From Bifidobacterium boum (lineage in GTDB: Bacteria > Actinomycetota > Actinomycetes > Actinomycetales > Bifidobacteriaceae), in NCBI RefSeq assembly GCF_000741535.1, contig NZ_JGYQ01000013.1, forward strand, positions 1-64,000: 64,000 bases of DNA, given 5' to 3'. The notes below the pieces were generated by a model that had not been told where the DNA came from, made no database searches, and worked only from the letters and a program-made list of their open reading frames with translations. How positions within the stretch are numbered: the first letter of the stretch is position 1; each line of letters opens with the position of its first letter. Position numbers and translations under genes: made by a program. Positions 37,733 to 46,278 of the stretch are shown here, one piece after another.

Positions 37733-39055
37733 ATGGTTGATTATTCACCGGCATTGATGACCGACATGTACGAGTACACCATGCTGGACGCCGCGCTCAA
37801 AGACGGGACCGCGAATCGTCCATGCGTTTTCGAGATCTTCACCCGACACCTGCCCGAAGGCCGCCGCTACGGCGTGCTCGCCGGCACCGGGCGCATCCTT
37901 GACGCGCTCGAACACTTCCATTTGGATGACGAGGACCTCGCGTTCCTCGCGGACCGCAAGATCGTGAGCAAGGAAACACTCGACTGGCTCAAGGACTTCC
38001 ATTTCACCGGCTCCATCAAAGGCTATCGCGAAGGCGAAATGTTCTTCCCGAACTCACCGGTGCTGCAAGTCGAAGGCACCTTCGGCGAATGCACGCTACT
38101 TGAAACCCTCCTGCTGTCCATTCTCAACTATGATTCCGCAGTCGCTTCAGCCGCCTCCCGCATGGTCAGCGCCGCCAAAGACCGACCCTGCATGGATATG
38201 GGCGGCCGACGCACCAACGAATGGGCCGCTGTCGCCGCCGCCCGCGCAGCCGTCGTCGGCGGATTCCAAGGCACCGCGAACCTGCTGGCCGCCCAACTGT
38301 ACGGTCTCAAAGCCATCGGCACAGCCGCCCACTGCTTCACCCTCGTGCACGACAGCGAGCGCGAAGCGTTCGAATCGCAAATCAACGCGCTCGGCAAAGG
38401 CACCACCCTGCTGGTGGACACGTACAACATCGAGGAAGCTGTCAAAACCGCGGTAGAAGTCGCCGGTCCCGATCTTGGCGGCGTACGCATCGATTCGGGC
38501 GACCTGGCCGCGATGGCGCAACGCGTGCGCAACGAACTGGACGCCCTAGGCGCGACCTCCACAACCATCACCGTCACCAACGACCTTGACGAATACGCGC
38601 TCGCCGCGTTGCAGACCGCGCCGGTCGACTCCTACGGTGTGGGCACGATGCTGGTCACCGGGTCGGGAGCCCCGACCTGCGCGATGGTGTACAAGCTGAC
38701 CGAACGCGAGAACGCGAACGGCGTCATGGAGCCGGTCGCCAAGAAATCCAAGGATAAGGCGACTGTGCCGGGGCGCAAACTCGCCTATCGTTCCTACGAA
38801 TACAATCTCGCGGATTGCGAGCATGTCATTTCCGGCTCCGAAAGCAAGCTCGCCGACTTCCACGCTCCGGAAGGCTGGAAGGATCTGCTCGTCCAGTACG
38901 TGGACCATGGTGAGATCAACCATGAGCATCAGGGCCATGATGCCATCGTCAACGCGCATAACTACCGTGCGAAAGCCTTGGCGGAACTGCCGATCACCGC
39001 ACAAAGCCTGATGAAAGGCGATCCGGCGATCCCGACCGAGACAACCGTGCTGTAA
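37733..39055 (+). CDS. pncB: Nicotinate phosphoribosyltransferase
   Basis: First step of NAD salvage from nicotinic acid (nicotinate + PRPP to NaMN); 440 residues, as expected for the actinobacterial type. Motifs: SPALMTDMYEYTML at the start, EIFTRHLPEGRRYGVLAG, FPNSPVLQVEG, DMGGRRTNEWAAVAAAR (His-equivalent loop), LVDTYNIEEAVKTA, GVRIDSGDLAAMAQRVR, and YGVGTMLVTGSGAPT (phosphate binding). GAGAAGGAC lies before the ATG. Ends in a 20-bp perfect hairpin. Confidence 0.95.
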   Translation: MVDYSPALMTDMYEYTMLDAALKDGTANRPCVFEIFTRHLPEGRRYGVLAGTGRILDALEHFHLDDEDLAFLADRKIVSKETLDWLKDFHFTGSIKGYREGEMFFPNSPVLQVEGTFGECTLLETLLLSILNYDSAVASAASRMVSAAKDRPCMDMGGRRTNEWAAVAAARAAVVGGFQGTANLLAAQLYGLKAIGTAAHCFTLVHDSEREAFESQINALGKGTTLLVDTYNIEEAVKTAVEVAGPDLGGVRIDSGDLAAMAQRVRNELDALGATSTTITVTNDLDEYALAALQTAPVDSYGVGTMLVTGSGAPTCAMVYKLTERENANGVMEPVAKKSKDKATVPGRKLAYRSYEYNLADCEHVISGSESKLADFHAPEGWKDLLVQYVDHGEINHEHQGHDAIVNAHNYRAKALAELPITAQSLMKGDPAIPTETTVL

Positions 39056-39136
39056 GCCGCTCCTGCAAGACGGTTACGCTGTCGGCGTGTGACTGCTGCC
39101 ATGTGGCCGCCCCGACACATATCACGCCGAATGATG

Positions 39137-39185
39137 ATGGGCCGGCTGTTTGGACGTTGATACCGCGTCCAAACAGCCGGCCCAT
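39137..39185. terminator. Bidirectional terminator, perfect 20-bp inverted repeat
   Basis: 39137-39156 (ATGGGCCGGCTGTTTGGACG) is the exact reverse complement of 39166-39185, loop of 9 nt. It lies between convergent pncB and the DUF3039 gene. Confidence 0.85.
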
Positions 39186-39224
39186 CGTGTCCACGCGGGA
39201 AGCCGCACCGGCAGGGGACCTGCC

Positions 39225-39617
39225 TCACTCGTCCCCGTTACCGGCGCCGCCCATCATCTGTTCGTAGATGCGCTTGCATTCCGGACATACCGGATACTGC
39301 GACGGATCGTGTTTCGGCACCCAGATCTTGCCGCACAACGCGACCACCGGGCGGCCAGTCAAGCGGGACTGTTCCATGCGGCGCTTTGAGACATAATGCG
39401 CGAAACGATCCGCATCACCGTCATCGGTGCCTTTGAGTTTCTCTTCCGCCTGCGGACGCTCCAACACCGCCGTACCGGTCGCGGAATCCGGATTCGACAA
39501 CGGGGAAACCGCTTCATCCGCGTCATGTGCGGCCAGGCGGGTCGTCCACGATACTTGCGCCGTATCCCGTGCGACCATACTTCCGCTGTCATGCACCCCC
39601 ACATTATTGTCGTTCAT
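39225..39617 (-). CDS. DUF3039 domain protein
   Basis: 130 residues; an actinobacterial family of unknown function. The N-terminal 60 residues are variable and acidic. The conserved part is [28 protein letters not shown], seen as [20 protein letters not shown] then KIWVP, and [14 protein letters not shown]. One Cys in ALCGK plus Cys-x2-Cys near the C-terminus suggest a small zinc site. GGAAGGTGAT precedes the ATG. Divergent from coaD. Confidence 0.85.
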   Translation of the reverse strand: MNDNNVGVHDSGSMVARDTAQVSWTTRLAAHDADEAVSPLSNPDSATGTAVLERPQAEEKLKGTDDGDADRFAHYVSKRRMEQSRLTGRPVVALCGKIWVPKHDPSQYPVCPECKRIYEQMMGGAGNGDE

Positions 39618-39717
39618 CAGTAATCACCTTCCGCCTGAATCTCAATTCATTACCGTATTGCTGAAGTTGCGTTTCCACCATCATAGCCACGCCAAATATC
39701 CGATGACAGCAACGCGG

Positions 39718-39723
39718 TACGCT
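39718..39723 (+). promoter_or_regulatory. -10 box implying leaderless coaD mRNA
   Basis: TACGCT ends 6 nt before the coaD ATG, so transcription would begin at or next to the start codon. No Shine-Dalgarno is present. Confidence 0.5.
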
Positions 39724-39729
39724 TATGGT

Positions 39730-40221
39730 ATGACTATCGCAGTATGCCCTGGCTCGTTCGACCCGGTGACCGCCGGGCATCTTGACGTTATCCGCCGCTG
39801 CTCGCGCTTCTTCACGCAAGTACACGTCGTTGTCGCGGTCAACGCCGCGAAAACACCGATGTTTTCCGAACACACCCGGGTTGATATCATCCGACAGGCG
39901 CTCGGCGGGACGTGCGACAACGTGGTCGTCGCATCCACTGACGGGTTGATCACCGATTATTGCAAAACAGTCGGCGCCACTGTCATCGTCAAAGGCTTGC
40001 GGCAGAACGGCGATTATGAGGCGGAGCTGGGCATGGCGCTCGTCAACCGCAAACTCGCCGACGTGGAAACCCTCTTTCTGCCTGCGGACCCGGTGTTGGA
40101 GCATATTTCCAGCTCCGTGGTCAAGGATGTCGCACGCCACGGCGGTGATGTCACCGGCATGGTTCCCGATTGCGTGATCCCGCTGCTCGAACGCGCACTC
40201 GATGAAGAGCGACATGCGTGA
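39730..40221 (+). CDS. coaD: Pantetheine-phosphate adenylyltransferase
   Basis: Penultimate step of CoA synthesis (4'-phosphopantetheine + ATP to dephospho-CoA); hexameric cytoplasmic enzyme; 163 residues. Signatures: [16 protein letters not shown] (TxGH), [17 protein letters not shown] (substrate loop) and [16 protein letters not shown] (ISSTxVR-like). The long upstream frame is spurious because the protein begins normally at [10 protein letters not shown]. First gene of the block followed by the SepIVA-like, DUF177, rpmF and rnc genes. Confidence 0.96.
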   Translation: MTIAVCPGSFDPVTAGHLDVIRRCSRFFTQVHVVVAVNAAKTPMFSEHTRVDIIRQALGGTCDNVVVASTDGLITDYCKTVGATVIVKGLRQNGDYEAELGMALVNRKLADVETLFLPADPVLEHISSSVVKDVARHGGDVTGMVPDCVIPLLERALDEERHA

Positions 40222-40332
40222 CACGCCTCGCGATTGACACGTCGCCCATCGTATTCGCGACGCCACAGCATCGCCTACGATAGAGGAAAACGCAGCACGC
40301 ACCACGGCAGAGATCAAAGGTAAGGAGAGAGC

Positions 40333-41253
40333 ATGACAGGCAGCGAAGCCAGCGGCGCCAACGATCCGGATCATTCGAACGACAACACCGGAACCGGCAC
40401 CGGTCAGGTTCCCGCACAACCGGCACCCACGATGACCAGCACCACGAACACCGCACAAGCCGACAGCGAACCCACCGAAAAAGCGACGCAAACAGCCACC
40501 GGCGACCCCCGCGACACGCAGACGCAACCCGCGGAAGCAACCGGCAGCACCAAACGTGGTTTCGATATGTCATCCTTGCCTGATCTGAGGGATCCGGCAA
40601 GCCGCGGCGGAGCTGACGACGGACGGCAACAGGACGCCACCGCGGATGCCGCCGTGGGAGCCGCCCGCGACCATGACCGGTATTCCGAGGCCGAAAGCCA
40701 AAGCCGTGCGGAATTCACCACTGTCTACGACATCCTGGATTCGCTCGAACGCCAGCTTGATGAGGCAAAAAGCAGCTTCTTCGCCCCCAATCAGGTCAGA
40801 ATCGACCGTGACGAATTCGCCGGGCAGCTTGACGAGCTGAAAAACATGCTCCCCGTGCAACTCGAACGCGCCTCCGCGCTCATGCGCGAAGCCGAACGCC
40901 GGCTGGAAAACGCGCAAACCCAAGCGAACGCCGTTATCGCCTCGGCACAAAGCCAAGCCGCGAACATCGTCCACGACGCGCAAGAGCAAGCGCAATTCCT
41001 GGCCGGGCAAGACAACATCACCACCATCGCACGGCAGAAAGCGCGTGCTATCCTCGACCAAGCACAAACCAAAGCCGACAAGCTCACCAGCGGTGCCAAC
41101 CAGTATTGCACTGATGTCATGCAAGGCCTGCAAGACCAGCTTGACAAGCTCAGCCAGGATGTGCGCGGCGGTCTGAGTGTGCTCGACCAGCGCGAACGCG
41201 CGGCAAGCGAACGGCTTGACCATATTCAACCAGACGATTATCCGGAGGCTTGA
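40333..41253 (+). CDS. SepIVA-like DivIVA-domain coiled-coil protein
   Basis: 306 residues. The first 115 are low-complexity Thr/Gln/Asp. FTTVYDILDSLERQLDEAKSSFF (written FTTVYDILDSLERQLDEA and KSSFF) begins the DivIVA-like part, and residues about 160-295 form a long Ala/Gln-rich coiled coil (LMREAERRLENAQTQANAVI and so on). Position between coaD and DUF177-rpmF-rnc matches mycobacterial sepIVA, an essential division and envelope factor, and the domain type agrees. AAGGAGAGAG precedes the ATG. Its stop is one base before the next start. Function is inferred from synteny. Confidence 0.75.
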   Translation: MTGSEASGANDPDHSNDNTGTGTGQVPAQPAPTMTSTTNTAQADSEPTEKATQTATGDPRDTQTQPAEATGSTKRGFDMSSLPDLRDPASRGGADDGRQQDATADAAVGAARDHDRYSEAESQSRAEFTTVYDILDSLERQLDEAKSSFFAPNQVRIDRDEFAGQLDELKNMLPVQLERASALMREAERRLENAQTQANAVIASAQSQAANIVHDAQEQAQFLAGQDNITTIARQKARAILDQAQTKADKLTSGANQYCTDVMQGLQDQLDKLSQDVRGGLSVLDQRERAASERLDHIQPDDYPEA

Positions 41254-41254
41254 T

Positions 41255-41848
41255 ATGACACGTCCAGAAGATTCACCGTGGGCGGTTTCCGTGGCACAGG
41301 TCGCTTCACGGCCAGGGCAGAGCACCACGGTTGACGCGGATTTCCCCGCGCCCAGCGGCATCGGCGACAATATCGTCGGCATTGACGAAGGCGAGCCGAT
41401 CCACGTCGACGGGGCGTTCGATTCCATCGTGGACGGACTCGTGTTCCACGCCCATCTCACCGCCCCCGTCCACGCGGAATGCACCCGCTGCCTCACCCCG
41501 CTGCAACGCGACTGGGGTACGGATGTCACCGCGTTCTTCCCCTATGAAGACGCATCGCGGGATCAGGATGACGACACGGACATCATCGCAGGCGAAGAGG
41601 AGACGGAAGACACGTACCCGCTGAGTCCCGACGGGTGTTTTGCCGATCTGGAGGCCCTGTTGCGTGACTCGTTCGTCGAGACCCTGCCCTTGCAACCGTT
41701 GTGCAAGCCTGATTGCAAGGGCTTGTGCCCACAATGCGGCATCAACCTCAACGAGCATCCGGACCACCGGCATGACACTACGGATATCCGTTTCGCGTCC
41801 CTTGCCTCGTTGAAAGAGCAGCTGGAACGCGAGTCGAAGGCCGAGTGA
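41255..41848 (+). CDS. YceD/DUF177 family protein (23S rRNA accumulation protein type)
   Basis: 197 residues. Conserved core: VDGLVFHAHLTAPVHAECTRCLTPL with a Cys-x2-Cys, then PLQPLCKPDCKGLCPQCGINLNE with further Cys pairs that probably bind zinc. The middle (about 95-125) is acidic. The family lies next to rpmF in most bacteria and is implicated in 23S rRNA or L32 handling. GGAGGCTTGAT overlaps the end of the preceding gene, so translation is coupled. Confidence 0.9.
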   Translation: MTRPEDSPWAVSVAQVASRPGQSTTVDADFPAPSGIGDNIVGIDEGEPIHVDGAFDSIVDGLVFHAHLTAPVHAECTRCLTPLQRDWGTDVTAFFPYEDASRDQDDDTDIIAGEEETEDTYPLSPDGCFADLEALLRDSFVETLPLQPLCKPDCKGLCPQCGINLNEHPDHRHDTTDIRFASLASLKEQLERESKAE

Positions 41849-41944
41849 ACATGGTGTGCCGCCGCAAGTGGACGTTGTACGAGGCATGCGGTAGAATTCT
41901 GAACGCTTAAGCTCAATCGTTCGAACGAAACAGAGGAATACACC

Positions 41945-42139
41945 ATGGCACTGCCTAAGTACAAGACCTCGCGCGCCAATACGCATTCGCGTCGCGCGAA
42001 CTGGAAAGCGTCTGCCGCACAGACCGTCACCTGCCCGAATTGCGGCGCTCCGACGCTGCCGCACGTGGCTTGCCCGAGCTGCGGTTCCTACCGCGGCCGC
42101 GTTTACCGCGACGCCATCCAGTCCGCTCACACCAACTGA
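41945..42139 (+). CDS. rpmF: 50S ribosomal protein L32
   Basis: 64 residues, full length. [20 protein letters not shown] start, then a zinc ribbon [20 protein letters not shown] with four cysteines (a zinc-containing, C+ form). AGAGGA lies before the ATG. 96 nt after DUF177. Confidence 0.97.
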   Translation: MALPKYKTSRANTHSRRANWKASAAQTVTCPNCGAPTLPHVACPSCGSYRGRVYRDAIQSAHTN

Positions 42140-42459
42140 GTGACCGGAGCAGCTGAACGAGGTTCACTGATTCAGGACCCTGCCATCGACGGGTGGCAGG
42201 GTCCTGTCGTATTCGCACGCCGGGGTGTTCACGATGCGGGCTCCCCAATATCGCGCACACCGCTATGATAGGTATACGGTTTTTGCCACGGGGGACACAT
42301 GCGCCTCCCCTGCGCAAAGTACCGGCTTCAGGTATCCTGCCGACTACCATCAGCGGACGTTGATACTGCGCACGGCGGTCAGCAGAACACCGGAAGCCCC
42401 AAACGCGTTACGCTTCCGGCGTAGCGTCAGGACCATATCCACGACCACGAGGCAGCTTC
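42140..42459. other. rpmF-rnc intergenic region
   Basis: Contains the rpmF terminator and a -10-like TATGAT near 42264-42269, so rnc probably has its own promoter. No gene seen. Confidence 0.45.
42173..42206 (+). terminator. Terminator of rpmF
   Basis: CAGGACCCTGCCA pairs perfectly with TGGCAGGGTCCTG (13 bp), 8-nt loop, followed by TCGTATT. Confidence 0.85.
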
Positions 42460-43467
42460 ATGACTTCCAGCTCCAACACCGACGGCGCACCGTCACAACA
42501 CCACCGCTCCAAGCATCACGGTTCCAGCATGAGACGCGTTGATACGGCTACCACTGTCACGCCGAACACCAGGCATCATGTCGGCGTGGTCCGAGAGGAA
42601 CACGACGACCAGTCACCTACGCAGGAGCTGCTCGACGCGCTCGGCACGACCATCAGCCCGGAATTGCTGGTTCAGGCGCTGACCCACCGTTCCTTCTCCC
42701 ACGAGCATCCCGGCGCCCCTAATTACGAGCGGCTCGAATTCCTCGGTGATGCCGTGCTGGAACTCGTTTCCACGGAAACCTTGTTCAAAGCCCATCCGGA
42801 CATGACCGAAGGACAGCTGGCGAAAATGCGCGCGAAAGCGGTTTCCGAGGAATCGTTATCCGCCATCGCGCGGGACAAGCTCCACGTCGGCCGGTTCATT
42901 CTACTCGGCCATGGTGAAGCAGAATCCGGCGGCGCCGATAAAAGTTCGATTCTGTGCGATATCGTCGAATCCTTGATTGGCGCGACGTTTGTCGAACATG
43001 GGATTGATGGTGCGCGCGAAGTCGTGCATCGCCTCGTGGATGACACTCTCAGGGAAGTCGCCACCGAAGGCCCCGCCCTCGATTGGAAGACCTCGCTGAC
43101 GGTGCTCGCCCATCACATGGGCTTGGCCGACCCGGAGTACCGCATGTCCGTCAGCGGTCCGGAATACGCGCAACGGTTCACCGCCCGCGCGATCCTGCCC
43201 GGCGGGTACGGCAAACGTTGGACGCTGCCGTTGCATGACGAGCATGGCGATATCGCCGATGAAGGCGCCGACCCGTTGCTGGGAACCGGCAGCGGAACAA
43301 GCAAGCGTAAAGCCCAGCTCGCGGCCGCCAAACAAGCATGGCATACGCTCAAACAGCGTGAACGCGACTGTGCTCGAATGCGGTCCGCAACAGGTGGTGC
43401 CGCCGGAAACGCCCCTCAATCAGGTTCCACGCATGACCCTGACGAGAACGGCACAAACCGCGGGTAG
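42460..43467 (+). CDS. rnc: Ribonuclease III
   Basis: Cuts double-stranded RNA in rRNA and mRNA processing; 335 residues, about 100 more than E. coli. A disordered 50-residue N-terminus precedes the RNase III domain: [30 protein letters not shown] (signature with Glu/Asp metal ligands), [19 protein letters not shown] (second catalytic Asp/Glu). The dsRNA-binding domain [15 protein letters not shown]...[21 protein letters not shown] is interrupted by an Asp/His-rich insertion ([13 protein letters not shown]). A polar tail follows. GAGGC is a weak ribosome binding site; internal ATG 42529 is an alternative. Confidence 0.95.
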   Translation: MTSSSNTDGAPSQHHRSKHHGSSMRRVDTATTVTPNTRHHVGVVREEHDDQSPTQELLDALGTTISPELLVQALTHRSFSHEHPGAPNYERLEFLGDAVLELVSTETLFKAHPDMTEGQLAKMRAKAVSEESLSAIARDKLHVGRFILLGHGEAESGGADKSSILCDIVESLIGATFVEHGIDGAREVVHRLVDDTLREVATEGPALDWKTSLTVLAHHMGLADPEYRMSVSGPEYAQRFTARAILPGGYGKRWTLPLHDEHGDIADEGADPLLGTGSGTSKRKAQLAAAKQAWHTLKQRERDCARMRSATGGAAGNAPQSGSTHDPDENGTNRG

Positions 43468-43667
43468 CATTCGTCGCACGGTATCGCAACCATCATGTGG
43501 TCTGTTCGGCGATTATCTCGCCACAGGCGATTACGATAAAACCAATACGAACATTCGGCTTGCCGGACCGCCACAAGCGGGGTCGGCGGCATAGAAGCCT
43601 CACCCGGCTGCGCCCCACCAGGAGCGCTGCCATAGCGGAGCATACCACCACACATATGAGAGGGATC
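43468..43667 (+). promoter_or_regulatory. ilvBN leader region with Ile-rich open frame
   Basis: From GTG 43497 a frame runs into ilvB without a stop and has five Ile codons in 12 (43512-43547), two of them ATA. A second frame, ATG 43495 to TAA 43537, encodes 14 residues beginning MWSVRRL with two TTA codons. GC-rich inverted segments (about 43560-43590, 43625-43640) follow. This could be a translation-dependent attenuator, unproven. Confidence 0.3.
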
Positions 43668-45590
43668 ATGGCTACACCAACGCCACTTCAGGCATTCAGC
43701 GGCGTGCCGAAGGCACCCGCAGCGGAGAAACAGTCCATCGTCGACGGTGAAAAGATGACCGGCGCACAGGCGCTGGTCCGTTCGCTGGAGGATCTGGGCG
43801 TCAAGGACGTGTTCGGCATTCCTGGCGGAGCCATCCTGCCTGTCTACAATGCCATCAACGAGCACACCAAGTTCCGTTTCGTGCTCACCCGCCATGAGCA
43901 GGCTGCAGGCCATGCGGCCGAAGGCTACGCTGTGGCCACCGGCAAGGTCGGCGTGTGCATCGTCACCTCCGGCCCCGGCGCGACGAACGTGGTCACCGCC
44001 ATTGCGGACGCGAACATGGATTCCATTCCGATGGTCGTCATCACCGGTCAGGTGGGTGTGGGCGCCATCGGCACCGATGCGTTCCAGGAGGCCGATATCG
44101 TCGGCATCACGTACCCGGTCGCCAAGCATTCCTATCTGGTCACGAACGCGCAGGATGTTCCGCGCGTGCTCGCCGAAGCCTACTACATCGCCGGTTCCGG
44201 TCGTCCCGGCCCGGTGGTCGTCGATCTGACCAAAACCGCGCAAAACGGCCAGATGTATTATTCTTGGCCGCAGCGGATGATTCTTCCTGGCTACAATCCC
44301 ACCACGAAGGCGCATGGCCACGTGCTGTCGGATGCGGCGAAGCTGTTCTCGCAGTCCTACCGCCCGGTGCTGTATGTGGGCGGCGGCGCGGTCCGTTCCA
44401 ACGCCGGCAAACAGGTCAAGGAGCTCGCCGACCTGACAGGCGCCCCGATTGTCACCACGCTCCCCGCCCGCGGCATCGTCCCGGATTCCGACCCGAAGGT
44501 GCTCGGCATGCTCGGCATGCACGGCGGTATCGCGGCGACCGGCGCGGTCCAGCGCAGCGATTTGCTGGTCGCCATCGGTGCGCGCTTCTCCGACCGTGTG
44601 ACCGGACGTTTGGATTCCTTCGCCCCCGCAGCCCGCGTCATCCACATCGATATCGATCCGGCGGAAATCGGCAAGAACCGTCAGCCTGACGTGCCAATCG
44701 TCGGCGACGTGGCCGAAGTGCTCAACGACTTGATTCCTGAAATCAAGCGCCAGCAGGCCATTCACAGCAAGCCGAACCTCAAACCGTGGTGGGCGCAGAT
44801 CAACGAGTGGCGCGAGAAGTACCCGACCACGTATGACGAGCCGCAGGATGCGCCGGTAGACGGTTCGCTCTCCCCTCAGTGGGTGGTCGAACAGCTGTCC
44901 AAGCAGGCGGATCCCGAGACCATCTGGGTTGCGGGTGTCGGCCAGCACCAGATGTGGGCGTCCCAGCTTATCGATTTTGAGCACCCGCATTCGTGGATCT
45001 CTTCCGGTGGCCTTGGCACGATGGGCTTCGGCCTACCCGCCGCGATTGGCGCGAAAGTCGGTTCCCAGCGTGAGTTCAATGGACGCAAGCCGGTATGGCT
45101 GATCGACGGTGACGGCAGCTTCCAGATGACCTCCGAGGAGTTGGCGACCGCGTTGCTCGACCACACGCCGATCAAGATCGCGATCATCAACAATTCCGTG
45201 TACGGCATGGTTCGTCAATGGCAGACGCTGTTCTTCAACCACCATTATTCGGCGACGAATCTCGCTGACGGTGAAAATCGTGACGATATCGTCGACGTGC
45301 CTGATTTTGTCAAGCTTGCCGAAGCCTACGATTGCGTCGGCATGCGTGCGTTCACGAAGGATGAAGCCGTCGAGGCAATCAAGAAGGCCAACGAGATCAA
45401 CGACCGTCCGGTCCTGATTGATTTCCGCGTCTGGAAGGACGCGATGGTGTGGCCGATGGTTCCGGCCGGCGCATCCAACGACGAAGTCGCATACCGTCCG
45501 GGCGTGCGACCGCTGCTCAGCCCGGCCGCCCAGGCGAAGGCCGCCGCAAGCAACACCGGCGAATCCGTCGCGGCTGCGGACGCGGCGTGA
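43668..45590 (+). CDS. ilvB: Acetolactate synthase large (catalytic) subunit
   Basis: ThDP-dependent condensation of two pyruvates, or pyruvate plus 2-oxobutyrate, the first common step of Val/Leu/Ile synthesis. 640 residues. The PYR domain has [13 protein letters not shown] and the catalytic Glu in [14 protein letters not shown]; the central FAD region has [20 protein letters not shown]; the PP domain has [15 protein letters not shown] to [12 protein letters not shown] (GDG...NN cofactor motif). GAGAGGGA precedes ATG 43668. Downstream ilvN starts after 39 nt, forming an operon. Confidence 0.97.
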   Translation: MATPTPLQAFSGVPKAPAAEKQSIVDGEKMTGAQALVRSLEDLGVKDVFGIPGGAILPVYNAINEHTKFRFVLTRHEQAAGHAAEGYAVATGKVGVCIVTSGPGATNVVTAIADANMDSIPMVVITGQVGVGAIGTDAFQEADIVGITYPVAKHSYLVTNAQDVPRVLAEAYYIAGSGRPGPVVVDLTKTAQNGQMYYSWPQRMILPGYNPTTKAHGHVLSDAAKLFSQSYRPVLYVGGGAVRSNAGKQVKELADLTGAPIVTTLPARGIVPDSDPKVLGMLGMHGGIAATGAVQRSDLLVAIGARFSDRVTGRLDSFAPAARVIHIDIDPAEIGKNRQPDVPIVGDVAEVLNDLIPEIKRQQAIHSKPNLKPWWAQINEWREKYPTTYDEPQDAPVDGSLSPQWVVEQLSKQADPETIWVAGVGQHQMWASQLIDFEHPHSWISSGGLGTMGFGLPAAIGAKVGSQREFNGRKPVWLIDGDGSFQMTSEELATALLDHTPIKIAIINNSVYGMVRQWQTLFFNHHYSATNLADGENRDDIVDVPDFVKLAEAYDCVGMRAFTKDEAVEAIKKANEINDRPVLIDFRVWKDAMVWPMVPAGASNDEVAYRPGVRPLLSPAAQAKAAASNTGESVAAADAA

Positions 45591-45629
45591 GGCACAGCAA
45601 GGAAGGCATCAAGGTTTAGAGGAGTCATC

Positions 45630-46184
45630 ATGGCAAACTATCCTGCATCACAGCCGGGTTCCGAGCGTCACACCCTGTCCGTGCTGGTCGAGAACCGTCC
45701 TGGCGTGCTTGCCCGCGTGGCCGGCCTGTTCGCCCGTCGTGCGTTCAACATCAACTCGCTGTCCGTCTCCCCCACAGAGCGACCTGATATCTCCCGTATC
45801 ACGGTGACGGCCGACGTTGAGGCTGTACCGCTGGAGCAGATCATCAAGCAGCTCAACAAACTGCTGCACGTGCTCAAAATCGTCGATCTGGACCCGAGCA
45901 ATACGGTCGAACGTGAGCTGGTACTCATCAAGGTGAGTGCCAACGAGTCCAACCGTTCCGACGTGCTGGAAATCGTGCGTCTGTTCCGCGTGCGCGTGGT
46001 CGACGTGAATCCGGAGTCCCTGACCATCGAAGCGACGGGTGCGGAAGGCAAAATCGACGCGCTGCTCGGTCTGCTCGAGCATTACGGCATCATCGAGCTG
46101 GTACGTTCCGGCTCGGTCGCGATGACCCGTGGTCCGAAGGCGCTGAGCGAGAAGGTCATCGGCTCGGAAATCACCGGCCGCTGA
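45630..46184 (+). CDS. ilvN: Acetolactate synthase small (regulatory) subunit
   Basis: 184 residues. N-terminal ACT domain: HTLSVLVENRPGVLARVAGLFARR, seen as HTLSVLVENRPGVLARVAGL then FARR, with the Val/Leu feedback-binding glycine region FNINSLSVSPTE; a C-terminal ALS_ss_C domain follows (SDVLEIVRLFRVRVVDV...GLLEHYGIIELVRSG). It stimulates IlvB and gives branched-chain amino acid feedback inhibition. GAGGAG lies before the ATG. Confidence 0.96.
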   Translation: MANYPASQPGSERHTLSVLVENRPGVLARVAGLFARRAFNINSLSVSPTERPDISRITVTADVEAVPLEQIIKQLNKLLHVLKIVDLDPSNTVERELVLIKVSANESNRSDVLEIVRLFRVRVVDVNPESLTIEATGAEGKIDALLGLLEHYGIIELVRSGSVAMTRGPKALSEKVIGSEITGR

Positions 46185-46203
46185 CGATTCAGACGCCATA
46201 CGT

Positions 46204-46239
46204 ATGGCCCCGTGAAGCCTTCAGGTTTCACGGGGCCAT
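46204..46239. terminator. Bidirectional terminator after ilvN
   Basis: ATGGCCCCGTGAA (46204-46216) pairs with TTCACGGGGCCAT (46227-46239), 13 bp perfect, then ATTGTTG. The ABC-F gene converges from the right. Confidence 0.85.
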
Positions 46240-46278
46240 ATTGTTGAAGATAGCTCACATCCCGCTGTCCGAAAGCAC

